Assembly: GCA_027345905.1 (NCBI GenBank)
Contig: DAIETC010000030.1
Span: 1 to 20,011, forward strand
Source of the DNA: Kineosporiaceae bacterium
Lineage (GTDB): Bacteria; Actinomycetota; Actinomycetes; Actinomycetales; Angustibacteraceae
Length of the DNA: 20,011 nucleotides
Direction: 5' to 3'
Positions 1 to 7,216 of the stretch are shown here, one piece after another; position 1 is the first letter of the stretch, and each line of letters begins with the position of its first letter. A model generated the notes under the pieces. It worked only from the letters and a program-made list of their open reading frames with translations, was not told where the DNA came from and did not search any database. The translations under genes were made by a program, and so were the position numbers.

Positions 1-612
1 GCTCGCCAGGTCGCCGCAGACCAGGCCGTAGCGGCGGTCCAGAGCGCACTGTCCGCACAGGCCCAGCTGCTCGCCGCCACCGACGCCCGAGTGGTGGCGC
101 TGGCCGACCAGCAGCGCCAAGCCGCTGAGGCGGCCGCCTTGGCCCGGGCCCAGACGAGCGCGGCCCAGCTGGGGATCCCGTCCTGGCCAGGGGTGCGCGG
201 CGGTCCGTCGTCCGGATGGCCCACGGTTGCCGCGCCCAACCAGGCGGCCGCCACAGCCATCGCCGCGGCACGCACCCGCCTGGGCCTGCCCTATGTCTGG
301 GGAGCCACCGGTCCGGACTCCTTCGACTGTTCGGGACTGACCGGGTGGGCCTACCGTCAGGCGGGCATCGCCATCCCGCGTACGGCCAGCGAGCAGTTCC
401 TGGCCCTGCCGCGCGTCCCCCTGAGCCAGCTCGAACCGGGCGACCTGGTCTTCTACGCGACCAACGTGCTCGACCCGACCACCATCCACCACGTCGCCAT
501 CTACCTAGGTGCTGGACTGTCGTTGTACGCGCCGCAGACCGGCAGCGTGGTCAAGATCGGGCCCGTGGCCTACGGCCAGATCATCGGCGCCGTGCGGCCT
601 TCCATGACCTGA
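1..612 (+). CDS. NlpC/P60 family peptidoglycan endopeptidase (5' end outside window)
   Basis: The frame is open from base 1, so the N-terminus lies upstream. The visible part starts with an Ala/Gln-rich stretch, likely coiled coil, as in secreted NlpC/P60 hydrolases of the RipA type. A Gly/Pro linker follows, then a C-terminal NlpC/P60 domain from about base 250. The catalytic Cys is in DSFDCSGL (Cys codon 328-330). The catalytic His is in HHVAIYLG (about 490), and the third polar position falls in the APQTG stretch. These enzymes cut the D-Glu to diamino-acid bond of peptidoglycan stem peptides outside the cell. The signal peptide cannot be seen. In related genomes murJ/mviN lies at or near this place, so murJ may be just upstream or displaced. 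The stop is followed by a strong palindrome before the next gene. The family call is firm; the substrate is inferred. Confidence 0.9.
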   Translation, partial: ARQVAADQAVAAVQSALSAQAQLLAATDARVVALADQQRQAAEAAALARAQTSAAQLGIPSWPGVRGGPSSGWPTVAAPNQAAATAIAAARTRLGLPYVWGATGPDSFDCSGLTGWAYRQAGIAIPRTASEQFLALPRVPLSQLEPGDLVFYATNVLDPTTIHHVAIYLGAGLSLYAPQTGSVVKIGPVAYGQIIGAVRPSMT

Positions 613-622
613 GCGCCTTACG

Positions 623-2401
623 ATGGCCCCGCGGCCACCACCAAGGCCGCTCGCGCGGGGCCCCGCGCCTGGTCAGGGAGGTGCCGAACTGGACGCCGTC
701 GAAGCCGGCAGCCTGCTCGGCGGCAGGTACGTCCTGCGCCGACACGAGGGCGAGGAGGCCGGGGCGAGCTCGTGGCAGGCCCACGACGAGACGTTGGACC
801 GGCCGGTGGGCATCCTCGCGGTCGCGACCGATCACCCGCATGCCGCCGCCATGCTCGACGCTGCGCGGCGCGCGGCCGGTGTCGAGGACCCCCGGCTGGT
901 GCGCGTGCTGGACGCCGGCCGCGACCAGGAGCTCGCGTACGTCGTCACCGAATGGGTAGCCGGCCCGACCCTGCGCCAGCTCCTGCGCGAGGGTTCGGTG
1001 CCCGCCGAGGACGTGCGCACGATGGTCGGCGAGGCGGCGCTGGCCCTGGAGAACGCCCGCCGTCGGGGGCTGCACCACCTGGCCCTGACCCCCGACGACG
1101 TGCACCTGCTGAACGACGACACGGTCAAGCTGGCCGGTCTGGAAGTGCACGCGGCCCTGACCGGGCGCGACCTCGGGCCGAGTCAGGACGCCGAGGCGGC
1201 GTGCGCGTTCGACACCCGCACGCTCGTGGCGCTGGCATACGCGGGACTGACGGGCTTTTGGCCGCTCGCCGAGCCGGAGTGCGACCTGCCCGCCGCACCC
1301 GAGGTGGCCGGCTCGCCCGCAGCGCCCTCGGAGGTCGTGGGTGCGGTGCCCGCTGACCTGGACACCCTGTGCGTCCAGACCTTCGCCGGGGCGGGGGCGC
1401 CGAGCAGCCCAGGCGACCTCGCGGGGCAGATCGCGCCCTGGGGGCGCGGCAGTCGGGCGCCACGGCGACAAGGCGCCTTTCCCCTGTCTTTGCAGCCGGC
1501 TCGGGCATCGGGCCGTGCGGACGCAGGCGGCCGACGCGCTCCGGGCGGGAACGAGGGCACCGCCGTCCTGCCGCCCGGGCCGCCCGCGCGCGCGCGAACA
1601 CCAACCCCCCGACCGCCCGCTGCGACACCACCTCGGGCGAGCGAGCACACCCAGGACACGACGCAGGTCGTGCGGCCGGTGCTGGGCACCGCCCTGCGCA
1701 CCGACCTGTTCGACGGTGACCGCGCGCGCCCGGCCCCGCTGCTGCCGATGGCGCCGATCGGGCGCCCGCAGACCCGCCAGATCCGCACGGTGATCGTGGT
1801 GGTGGTGGCGTTCATCGCGATCTTCTTCCTGCTCGCCTATTGCGGGCTCAGTGGCCTGGGCTCCGGCTCGCTGACGAACGTTCCGCGCCGATCGGCTTCC
1901 ACGACGCCGGCATCCAGCGGCTCGCCCAGCTCCGCGCCGAGCACGCCGGCCGAGTCCCCCACCGCAGCCGGGCGCCCGATCCCGGTGGTCTCGATCACCG
2001 GTTTCGACCCGCAAGGCGACGGCTCGGAGAAGAACGCCCTGGCGCCGCTGGCCATCGACGGCAACGCGTCGACGGCCTGGACCAGCGAGACGTACCGGAC
2101 CGCACAGTTCGGCGGCCTGAAGAAGGGCGTGGGCCTGCTGCTCGACCTCGGGAAACCGACGCCAGTGAACCGCGTCGCCGTCATCGTCGGCGCCAGCGGC
2201 TCGGCACTGGAGCTGCGCACCGCAACCGGCAACACCCTTGCGGGCTCAACCGTGGTTGCCCAGGCGAGCAACGCCTCGGGCACCGTGCACCTGACCCCCA
2301 CGCGCGCCGTGACCACGCGCTACCTGGTCTTGTGGTTCACGGCGGCGGCACCCAGTAACGGTGGCTACCGGGTCAGCGTCAACGAGGTAAGTGTCTCGTG
2401 A
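623..2401 (+). CDS. Membrane pseudokinase with extracellular discoidin-like domain (MurJ-associated type)
   Basis: This 592-residue protein has a kinase-like cytoplasmic domain (about residues 34-275), a Pro/Arg-rich linker, one membrane span (about 399-420) and an outer beta-rich domain (about 453-592) resembling F5/8 type C folds. The kinase fold looks dead. The VAIK lysine is missing (PVGILAVA), the HRD triad reads HLA near residues 162-164, the catalytic-loop Lys is Thr, and the DFG position reads GLE. In Mycobacterium the equivalent pseudokinase and outer domain are fused to the lipid II flippase MurJ and recruit FhaA; here the protein is free-standing. Its last codon overlaps sigM (GTGA), so the two are probably translated together. 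The start is uncertain: ATG 623 has no ribosome binding site and sits inside a palindrome, while a good GGAGG (677-681) precedes an in-frame CTG at 689. Function is inferred from family and context. Confidence 0.82.
   Translation: MAPRPPPRPLARGPAPGQGGAELDAVEAGSLLGGRYVLRRHEGEEAGASSWQAHDETLDRPVGILAVATDHPHAAAMLDAARRAAGVEDPRLVRVLDAGRDQELAYVVTEWVAGPTLRQLLREGSVPAEDVRTMVGEAALALENARRRGLHHLALTPDDVHLLNDDTVKLAGLEVHAALTGRDLGPSQDAEAACAFDTRTLVALAYAGLTGFWPLAEPECDLPAAPEVAGSPAAPSEVVGAVPADLDTLCVQTFAGAGAPSSPGDLAGQIAPWGRGSRAPRRQGAFPLSLQPARASGRADAGGRRAPGGNEGTAVLPPGPPARARTPTPRPPAATPPRASEHTQDTTQVVRPVLGTALRTDLFDGDRARPAPLLPMAPIGRPQTRQIRTVIVVVVAFIAIFFLLAYCGLSGLGSGSLTNVPRRSASTTPASSGSPSSAPSTPAESPTAAGRPIPVVSITGFDPQGDGSEKNALAPLAIDGNASTAWTSETYRTAQFGGLKKGVGLLLDLGKPTPVNRVAVIVGASGSALELRTATGNTLAGSTVVAQASNASGTVHLTPTRAVTTRYLVLWFTAAAPSNGGYRVSVNEVSVS
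625..668. terminator. GC-rich inverted repeat and 16-bp palindrome after the NlpC/P60 gene
   Basis: GGCCCCGCG (625-633) pairs with CGCGGGGCC (654-662) as a 9-bp stem with a 20-base loop. The second arm also lies in a perfect 16-bp palindrome, GCGCGGGGCCCCGCGC (653-668). The structure lies 12 bases past the NlpC/P60 stop, as an intrinsic terminator would, but no T-run follows. It could equally be a leader structure of the pseudokinase mRNA. Confidence 0.4.
676..691 (+). promoter_or_regulatory. Ribosome binding site before a possible CTG start of the pseudokinase
   Basis: GGAGG (677-681) lies 7 bases before CTG 689, which is in the pseudokinase frame. ATG 623 has no comparable site. If it is used, the protein loses 22 low-complexity residues and begins about ten residues before the kinase-like fold. 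CTG starts are rare, so this is only a candidate. Confidence 0.35.
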
Positions 2402-3129
2402 GTGCCGGCCGGGACGACGCCAGCCAGCGGCCCGGCGTCCAGGCCAGCGATGTGCCAGGCAAAGAACCCACCGACGCCGAGCTGCTGCAGTTGCATGTGC
2501 TCGGCAGCGACGCGGCGTTCGCCCAGCTGGTGGCCCGCCACCGTGACCGGCTCTGGGCCGTGGCGGTGCGCACTTTGGGCGGCCCCGACGAGGCCCCCGA
2601 CGCCCTGCAGGACGCCCTGGTGTCGGCCTGCCGGGGGGCGGCGGCCTTTCGGGGCGAGGCGGCCGTCACGACGTGGCTGCACCGGATCGTGGTCAACGCT
2701 TGCCTGGACCTCGTGCGCCGGCGGGCCTCCAGGGCGCCCGTGACCTCCCAGAGCGGTGACTCGGCCGACCCGCGCGACGAGTACGACCGCGCGCAGACCC
2801 GCATCGACGTCCGCGCCGCCCTGGCGACCTTGCCGTTCGAGCAGCGCGCCGCGCTGGTCCTGGTGGACATGCACGCGATGCCGGTCTCTCAGGCCGCCGC
2901 GGTGCTGGGGGTGCCCGAGGGCACGATCAAGTCCCGCTGTGCCCGCGGCCGGGCGGCGCTGCGCCCCCTGTTGGCGGGGGACGAGCGGCCGGCAGTCCAG
3001 CAGCGGAACCAGGGCCGCCCGGCGGCCGTCCTATCACCGTCACACCCATCACCGTCACACCCATCCCCGTCACACCCATCGCCGCCCGCCCCCGCAGCCG
3101 GCCCGGTCCCGGAAGGTGAGCCCTCGTGA
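2398..3129 (+). CDS. sigM: ECF-type RNA polymerase sigma factor, SigM-like
   Basis: This 243-residue ECF sigma factor would bind core RNA polymerase and direct it to stress promoters. Region 2 spans about residues 28-110, including the DEAPDALQDALVSACRG helix and the TTWLHRIVVNACLDLVRRR segment. Region 4 spans about 136-193, with the helix-turn-helix in SQAAAVLGVPEGTIKSRCARGRA. GTG 2398 is chosen because it overlaps the previous stop as GTGA and has GAGG upstream. The stop overlaps the anti-sigma start in the same way. The position between the pseudokinase and a zinc anti-sigma gene, ahead of trxB, matches sigM of Mycobacterium and Streptomyces. The C-terminal tail of about 50 residues is unusual: Pro/Ser/His-rich, with three SPSHP copies encoded by 15-bp repeats. 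The regulon is not visible, but envelope or redox control is likely from context. Confidence 0.93.
   Translation: MSAGRDDASQRPGVQASDVPGKEPTDAELLQLHVLGSDAAFAQLVARHRDRLWAVAVRTLGGPDEAPDALQDALVSACRGAAAFRGEAAVTTWLHRIVVNACLDLVRRRASRAPVTSQSGDSADPRDEYDRAQTRIDVRAALATLPFEQRAALVLVDMHAMPVSQAAAVLGVPEGTIKSRCARGRAALRPLLAGDERPAVQQRNQGRPAAVLSPSHPSPSHPSPSHPSPPAPAAGPVPEGEPS
3034..3078 (+). repeat. 15-bp tandem repeat, three copies, in the sigM tail
   Basis: The unit TCACCGTCACACCCA occurs at 3034-3048 and 3049-3063 and, with one change, at 3064-3078. It is in frame and encodes SPSHP three times. Confidence 0.9.
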
Positions 3130-3905
3130 CGCATCTGTCCGACGAGGACCTCGGTGACCCCGAGCGCGCCGAGACGCACCGCCACCTGGCCGCGTGCGAG
3201 CAGTGCCGCAGCGCGGTGGCGGACCAGCGCCTGGTGCGTGAACGGCTGCGGGCCCTGCCCGACCCCGGTGCGATGCCCGGGCCGGTGTCGCGCGCCATCG
3301 ACGTGGCGCTGCGCGAGGCGGGTCGGCGCGAACACATGTCCGGGCGGACCATCGTCCCCTCCCCGATGCCCGCAGTGGGTTCACCACGCACCTGGCGCTC
3401 GCGGCCGGTCGTGGCGCGGGCCCTGGTGGCTGCTGCGGCCGCGACCATCGTCGTGGGGGGTGCAGGCGCGCTGCTGTCGCGCCAGCCCCACCTGGCAGGT
3501 GGCAGTACCACGTCGGCCCAGGCCGGCGAGAGTTCGCACCCGGCTCCGGGGGCCGCTCAACCTTCCGCTCCGGCCGGCCAGGTCGTGGCCAGCGGCACGG
3601 CGTACACACGTGCCGACGTGGTGCGTCAGGCCACCGACCTGGCTCGGCCGGCGTGCGCCAGCGCCTTGAGCGCACACCCGGGTGCCCCGAAGGGGCTGCT
3701 CGCCAGCGCCGCGGGGCTCGACGGCTGCCTACGGGCGCTGGGCGCCACGAGCCGCCCGCTCGTGGTGGATCTGGCGTCGTACGACGGCCGGCCGGCCGCC
3801 GTGCTGGTCCTACCGGTCAGCGGAGGCGGCGAAGCGGTGTGGGTGGTCGCGCGCGACTGCCGCCCGGGCGCCGACGGCACGATGTTCTACTCCCGCCTCC
3901 CGTGA
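3126..3905 (+). CDS. Zinc-type transmembrane anti-sigma factor of SigM
   Basis: This 259-residue single-pass protein should hold SigM inactive at the membrane. The N-terminal cytoplasmic part carries the ZAS motif H20-x3-C24-x2-C27 in HRHLAACEQC. A hydrophobic span lies at about residues 95-117 (VVARALVAAAAATIVVGGAG). A Ser/Pro/Gly-rich outer linker and a folded C-terminal domain (about 150-259) follow. The outer domain contains three Cys, which might form disulfides; that is inference. GTG 3126 overlaps the sigM stop as GTGA, with GGAAGGTGAG upstream, so production is coupled to the sigma factor. It matches the position of Rv3912 in M. tuberculosis. The outer domain is long for a simple ZAS protein and may sense an envelope signal. 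Confidence 0.88.
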   Translation: MTHLSDEDLGDPERAETHRHLAACEQCRSAVADQRLVRERLRALPDPGAMPGPVSRAIDVALREAGRREHMSGRTIVPSPMPAVGSPRTWRSRPVVARALVAAAAATIVVGGAGALLSRQPHLAGGSTTSAQAGESSHPAPGAAQPSAPAGQVVASGTAYTRADVVRQATDLARPACASALSAHPGAPKGLLASAAGLDGCLRALGATSRPLVVDLASYDGRPAAVLVLPVSGGGEAVWVVARDCRPGADGTMFYSRLP

Positions 3906-3909
3906 GCTT

Positions 3910-3938
3910 GGGGAACAGTCCAGCCCTACGATCGCTTG
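3910..3938 (+). promoter_or_regulatory. Candidate ECF-sigma promoter before trxB
   Basis: GGGAAC at 3911-3916, with GGAAC at 3912-3916, is followed after 16 bases by CGCTTG (3933-3938). This resembles the GGAAC-N16-CGTY layout of SigM/SigR/SigH-type promoters. A sigma-A-like TACGAT (3927-3932) lies in between. In Streptomyces and mycobacteria trxB is under redox-responsive ECF control. The -10 match is imperfect. Confidence 0.35.
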
Positions 3939-3977
3939 TGCTGGGCGCACCATCCACCGTTTGAAGGGGCATATGAC

Positions 3978-4985
3978 GTGAGCCAGGACGCGTTGCGCGA
4001 TGTCATCATCATCGGCTCCGGCCCGGCGGGTTACACCGCCGCCGTGTACGCCGCGCGTGCCAGCCTGCGCCCAGTGGTCCTGGAGGGCTCGGTCAGCTTC
4101 GGCGGCGCGCTGATGAACACCACCGAGGTCGAGAACTACCCAGGCTTCCGGGACGCGATCATGGGCCCGGACCTGATGGAGGCGATGCGGGCCCAGGCCG
4201 AGCGCTTTGGCGCCGAGCTGGTCACGGACGACGCCACCGAGGTCACGCTGGACGGGCATCGCAAGCTGGTGGTGACCGGCAGCGGCGAGCGGTACACCGC
4301 GCGCTCGGTGATCTTGGCGATGGGGTCGGCCTACCGCGAGATCGGGCTGGCGAACGAGCGCAAGCTGTCCGGTCACGGGGTCTCCTGGTGTGCGACCTGC
4401 GACGGGTTCTTCTTCCGCGACCAGGACATCGTCGTGGTCGGTGGCGGCGACTCGGCGATGGAGGAGGCCACGTTCTTGACGCGGTTCGCCCGATCGGTGA
4501 CGGTCGTGCACCGGAGCGACTCGCTGCGCGCATCCAAGGTGATGCAGGAGCGCGCCATGGCCAACCCCAAGATCACTTTCTCCTGGAACACCGAGGTCAT
4601 CGACATCCTGGGCCAGGACAAGGTCACCGGACTGCTCGTGCGGGACACCCAGACCGGCCAGGAGCGCACGCTGCGGGTCACGGGCCTGTTCGTGGCCATC
4701 GGGCACGACCCGCGCGTCGAGCTGGTCAAAGACCAGCTCGAACTGTCTGCGCAGGGGTTCATCGCCGTCGACGGGCGCAGCTCACGCACCAGCCTGCCCG
4801 GCGTGTTCGCGTGCGGCGACGTCGTCGACCACGAGTACATGCAGGCGGTGACCGCCGCCGGATCCGGCTGTGTGGCGGCCCTGGACGCCGAGCGATACCT
4901 TGCCGCCCTGGACGATCCGGCTTCTGCGTCCTCGCCGCCGCAGGCCGCTGCGGTCGCAGCGCAGGCCGCTGCGCAGCTGCACTGA
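3978..4985 (+). CDS. trxB: Thioredoxin-disulfide reductase
   Basis: This FAD- and NADPH-dependent enzyme reduces thioredoxin in the cytoplasm. GTG 3978 gives 335 residues beginning VSQDALRDVIIIGSG. AAGGGG (3964-3969) lies 8 bases upstream, and a longer reading from TTG 3936 lacks family support. The FAD-binding GSGPAG is at about residues 13-18, the redox-active CATC at about 138-141 (WCATCDGFF), the NADPH-binding GGGDSAMEEA at about 155-165, and the C-terminal FAD motif is GDVVDHEYMQA. The C-terminal 25 residues are an Ala/Gln-rich tail with a partial repeat. trxA follows after 22 bases, so the pair probably forms one transcript, possibly from the ECF-type promoter at 3911. Confidence 0.97.
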   Translation: MSQDALRDVIIIGSGPAGYTAAVYAARASLRPVVLEGSVSFGGALMNTTEVENYPGFRDAIMGPDLMEAMRAQAERFGAELVTDDATEVTLDGHRKLVVTGSGERYTARSVILAMGSAYREIGLANERKLSGHGVSWCATCDGFFFRDQDIVVVGGGDSAMEEATFLTRFARSVTVVHRSDSLRASKVMQERAMANPKITFSWNTEVIDILGQDKVTGLLVRDTQTGQERTLRVTGLFVAIGHDPRVELVKDQLELSAQGFIAVDGRSSRTSLPGVFACGDVVDHEYMQAVTAAGSGCVAALDAERYLAALDDPASASSPPQAAAVAAQAAAQLH

Positions 4986-5007
4986 CTTCGAACCGAGAGG
5001 ACCCACC

Positions 5008-5334
5008 GTGGGCAGCCCGACGAACACCACCGACGCCACCTTCGACGCCGACGTCTTGGCGAGCGACAAACCGGTACTGGTCGATTTCTGGGCGCAGTGG
5101 TGCGGCCCCTGCCGCGCTATGGCCCCGATCCTGGAGGAGATCGCGAGCGAGCACAGCGACCGGCTGCGGGTAGTCAAGCTCGACACCGACGCCAACCCAG
5201 GGGTCACGGCCCGGTACGGCATCATCAGCATCCCCACGATGAACGTCTACGTGGGCGGCAAGCTGGTCAAGTCGATCACCGGCGCCAAGCCCAAGCGCAC
5301 CCTGGTCAAAGAGCTGGCCGACTACATCGGCTGA
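5008..5334 (+). CDS. trxA: Thioredoxin
   Basis: This is a 108-residue thioredoxin, the usual size. The active site is WCGPC at residues 31-35 after the VLVDFWAQ strand, and the conserved cis-Pro is in SIPTM. It carries electrons from TrxB to ribonucleotide reductase, peroxidases and other disulfide substrates. GTG 5008 is chosen because GAGAGG (4995-5000) lies 7 bases upstream and the fold begins shortly after. Longer readings run into the trxB tail. Confidence 0.97.
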   Translation: MGSPTNTTDATFDADVLASDKPVLVDFWAQWCGPCRAMAPILEEIASEHSDRLRVVKLDTDANPGVTARYGIISIPTMNVYVGGKLVKSITGAKPKRTLVKELADYIG

Positions 5335-5376
5335 ACGAGGCCGATCCTGGCGGAGGACTTTCTTGGCCCGGAGGAC

Positions 5377-6543
5377 ATGGTGACGGGCGAACCCCAACTG
5401 CGCCTCGGCGACCACGGGCCGTCGGTGCGAGCGGTATGCGAGCGGCTGGCCGCCACGGGCGACCTCCCGGCATCCTGCGCCGGCGAACAGTTGTTCGATT
5501 CTGGTGTGGAACGAGCCGTGCGGGCCTTCCAGCAACGGCGCGGCCTGCTCGTCGACGGCGTCGTCGGCACGCAGACCTATCGGGCTCTGGACGGCGCCCG
5601 CTGGCTGCTCGGGGACCGCATCCTGCTGCACCGCGCCGGGCACCTGCTGACCGGCGATGACGTGGCCATGCTGCAACAGCGACTGCTCAACCTCGGGTTC
5701 TCGTGCGGCCGGGTCGACGGGGTGTTCGGGCCACGTACCGACCGCGCCCTGCGCGAGCTGCAGGTCGGCGTCGGGCTACGCCCGGACGGCCTGGCCGGCC
5801 CGAAGACACTGCGCGCCCTTGCCCAGCTCGCCCGCTCGGTCGCCGGCGGCGCGCCGCAGGCACTTCGCGAGGCTGACCGCGTGCGCACATCCGGGCCGAG
5901 CCTTCGCGGCCGTTTGATCGTGCTCGATCCGGGTCACTCCGTCGCCGAGCCGGGGGCCGCGGTGCACGGCCTGGTCGAGGCCGACCTGACCCTCGACCTC
6001 GCACGCCGGATCGAGGGGCGCCTGGCCGTCGCCGGTGTGCAGGTGGTGCTCACCCGCGGGCTCACCGGCAACCCCACCGAGCTTGAGCGGGCCGAGCTGG
6101 CCAACGCGCTGAACGCCGACTTGCTGCTCTCGCTGCACTGTGAGTCGCTCGTCGCCACTCCCCAGGCGCAGGGCGTGGCTTCGTTCTTCTACGGCCACAG
6201 TGATCACGGCGGGGCGTGGTCGGTGACCGGGGAACGGCTGGCCACGCTGGTGCAGCGCGAGATCACCGCCCGCACCGACCTGTTGGACTGCTACAGCCAC
6301 GCCCGCGCCTGGGAGCTGCTCCAGCGAACCCAGATGCCCGCCGTCCGCACCGACGTGGGTCACCTGAGCAATGCGGCGGACGCCCGACGCTTGGGTGACC
6401 CGGCGTTTCGTGACACGTTGGCCGAGGCGATCGTCGTCGCTATCCAACGGGTCTACCTCGTCGGCGAGGCCGATGCGACCACCGGCACCCTGCGGGTCGC
6501 CGATGTTCTGGCGCAGTCCCGAAGCGCCGGGCCACCACGCTAG
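5377..6543 (+). CDS. cwlM: CwlM-like N-acetylmuramoyl-L-alanine amidase-fold protein, probably cytoplasmic
   Basis: This 388-residue protein has two peptidoglycan-binding repeats (about residues 14-72 and 93-150) and an Amidase_3 domain (about 178-363). Likely zinc ligands are H187 (LDPGHS), E201 (LVEADL) and H254 (LSLHCES). The catalytic Glu position near the C-terminus, usually VEVGFLSN, reads TDVGHLSN with Asp326. No signal peptide is visible, which fits CwlM of mycobacteria: a cytoplasmic protein that, when phosphorylated by PknB, stimulates MurA rather than cutting the wall. The place after trxA also matches cwlM. GGAGG at 5370-5374 is only 2 bases before ATG 5377 but 5 before GTG 5380, so the protein may start one codon later. 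The gene converges on the GNAT gene with 19 bases between them. Confidence 0.88.
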   Translation: MVTGEPQLRLGDHGPSVRAVCERLAATGDLPASCAGEQLFDSGVERAVRAFQQRRGLLVDGVVGTQTYRALDGARWLLGDRILLHRAGHLLTGDDVAMLQQRLLNLGFSCGRVDGVFGPRTDRALRELQVGVGLRPDGLAGPKTLRALAQLARSVAGGAPQALREADRVRTSGPSLRGRLIVLDPGHSVAEPGAAVHGLVEADLTLDLARRIEGRLAVAGVQVVLTRGLTGNPTELERAELANALNADLLLSLHCESLVATPQAQGVASFFYGHSDHGGAWSVTGERLATLVQREITARTDLLDCYSHARAWELLQRTQMPAVRTDVGHLSNAADARRLGDPAFRDTLAEAIVVAIQRVYLVGEADATTGTLRVADVLAQSRSAGPPR

Positions 6544-6562
6544 GGGTTGACCGCAGCCCGGG

Positions 6563-7216
6563 TCAGCTGCCCGAGGGGACCACGACCCGCACCGAGCCCA
6601 GCAGCCGCTCGACGGCCTGTTCGACGTCTCCGCGCCACGACAGTGCCGTCCGCAGGTCCAGCCGCAGGCGGGGATGACGGTGATGGGCTCGCACGGTGGT
6701 GAAGCCGACGGCCAGCAGGTAGTCCTGCGGCAGCAGGCAGCCGCCGACCCGCGCCGCGCGCTCGCGGGCGTCTAAGTCCGCAAGGCTCTCGCTGGGCACC
6801 CCGTAGGCCTCGATCGCGCGCACCCCGCGCCGGGTCAGGTCGCGTGCCACCGCCTGCATCAGCATGCGCCCCAGCCCGCCCCCGGCGTACTGCGGCAGCA
6901 CCCGCCCCGTCATGAGCAGGACGGCGTCGGCGCTGACCGGTGCGGTGGCAAAGGCCAACGAGCGCGGCACCAGGTGCGGCGGGGCGTAGGTCAGGTAGCC
7001 GGCGAACGCCGCGTCGATGTAGGCCACCTTGCCGACCGAGCCCCACTCCAGCAGGGCTTGGGACAGCCAGGCCTGCTTGTGCTCGGCTGCGTCTGCCCGG
7101 CGTTCGGCTCGGGCCCCCGCCACCGGGTCGAGCTCCCAGAAGACACACTGTCGGCATGGCGCCGGCAGTTCCTGCAGGCTGTCCAGCGTCAGCGGCGAGA
7201 TGCGGCGCGAGATCAT
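6563..7216 (-). CDS. GNAT family N-acetyltransferase
   Basis: This 217-residue protein keeps the actinobacterial origin-region GNAT pattern. The N-terminus is MISRRISPLTLDSL followed by PCRQCVFWELDP, and the acetyl-CoA loop is in VLPQYAGGGLGRMLMQAVA (about residues 106-124). GNAT enzymes move an acetyl group from acetyl-CoA to an amine; the acceptor here is unknown. It corresponds in position to Rv3916c and to the gene next to parB in Streptomyces. The two Cys in CRQC could bind metal or be redox-active, which is inference. Its ATG overlaps the stop of the small membrane gene as ATGA, so it is probably translated by coupling. Confidence 0.85.
   Translation of the reverse strand: MISRRISPLTLDSLQELPAPCRQCVFWELDPVAGARAERRADAAEHKQAWLSQALLEWGSVGKVAYIDAAFAGYLTYAPPHLVPRSLAFATAPVSADAVLLMTGRVLPQYAGGGLGRMLMQAVARDLTRRGVRAIEAYGVPSESLADLDARERAARVGGCLLPQDYLLAVGFTTVRAHHRHPRLRLDLRTALSWRGDVEQAVERLLGSVRVVVPSGS

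Noticed and set aside
1440..1620. Possible frameshift in the low-complexity linker of the pseudokinase
   Set aside because: The frame stays open from the kinase fold to the membrane span and outer domain, so the linker is simply Arg/Pro-rich.
581..2014. Antisense frame of 477 codons opposite the pseudokinase
   Set aside because: It is Arg/Gly-rich with no recognisable domain and is the GC-driven mirror of a gene with clear domains and overlaps.
3810..4706. Antisense frame of 298 codons opposite trxB
   Set aside because: The trxB motifs on the other strand are unambiguous; this frame has His/Asp/Val-rich composition typical of a shadow.
6544..6570. Bidirectional terminator between cwlM and the GNAT gene
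   Set aside because: Only 5-bp stems (GCAGC/GCTGC) with an 8-base loop and no T-run can be drawn; too weak to call.
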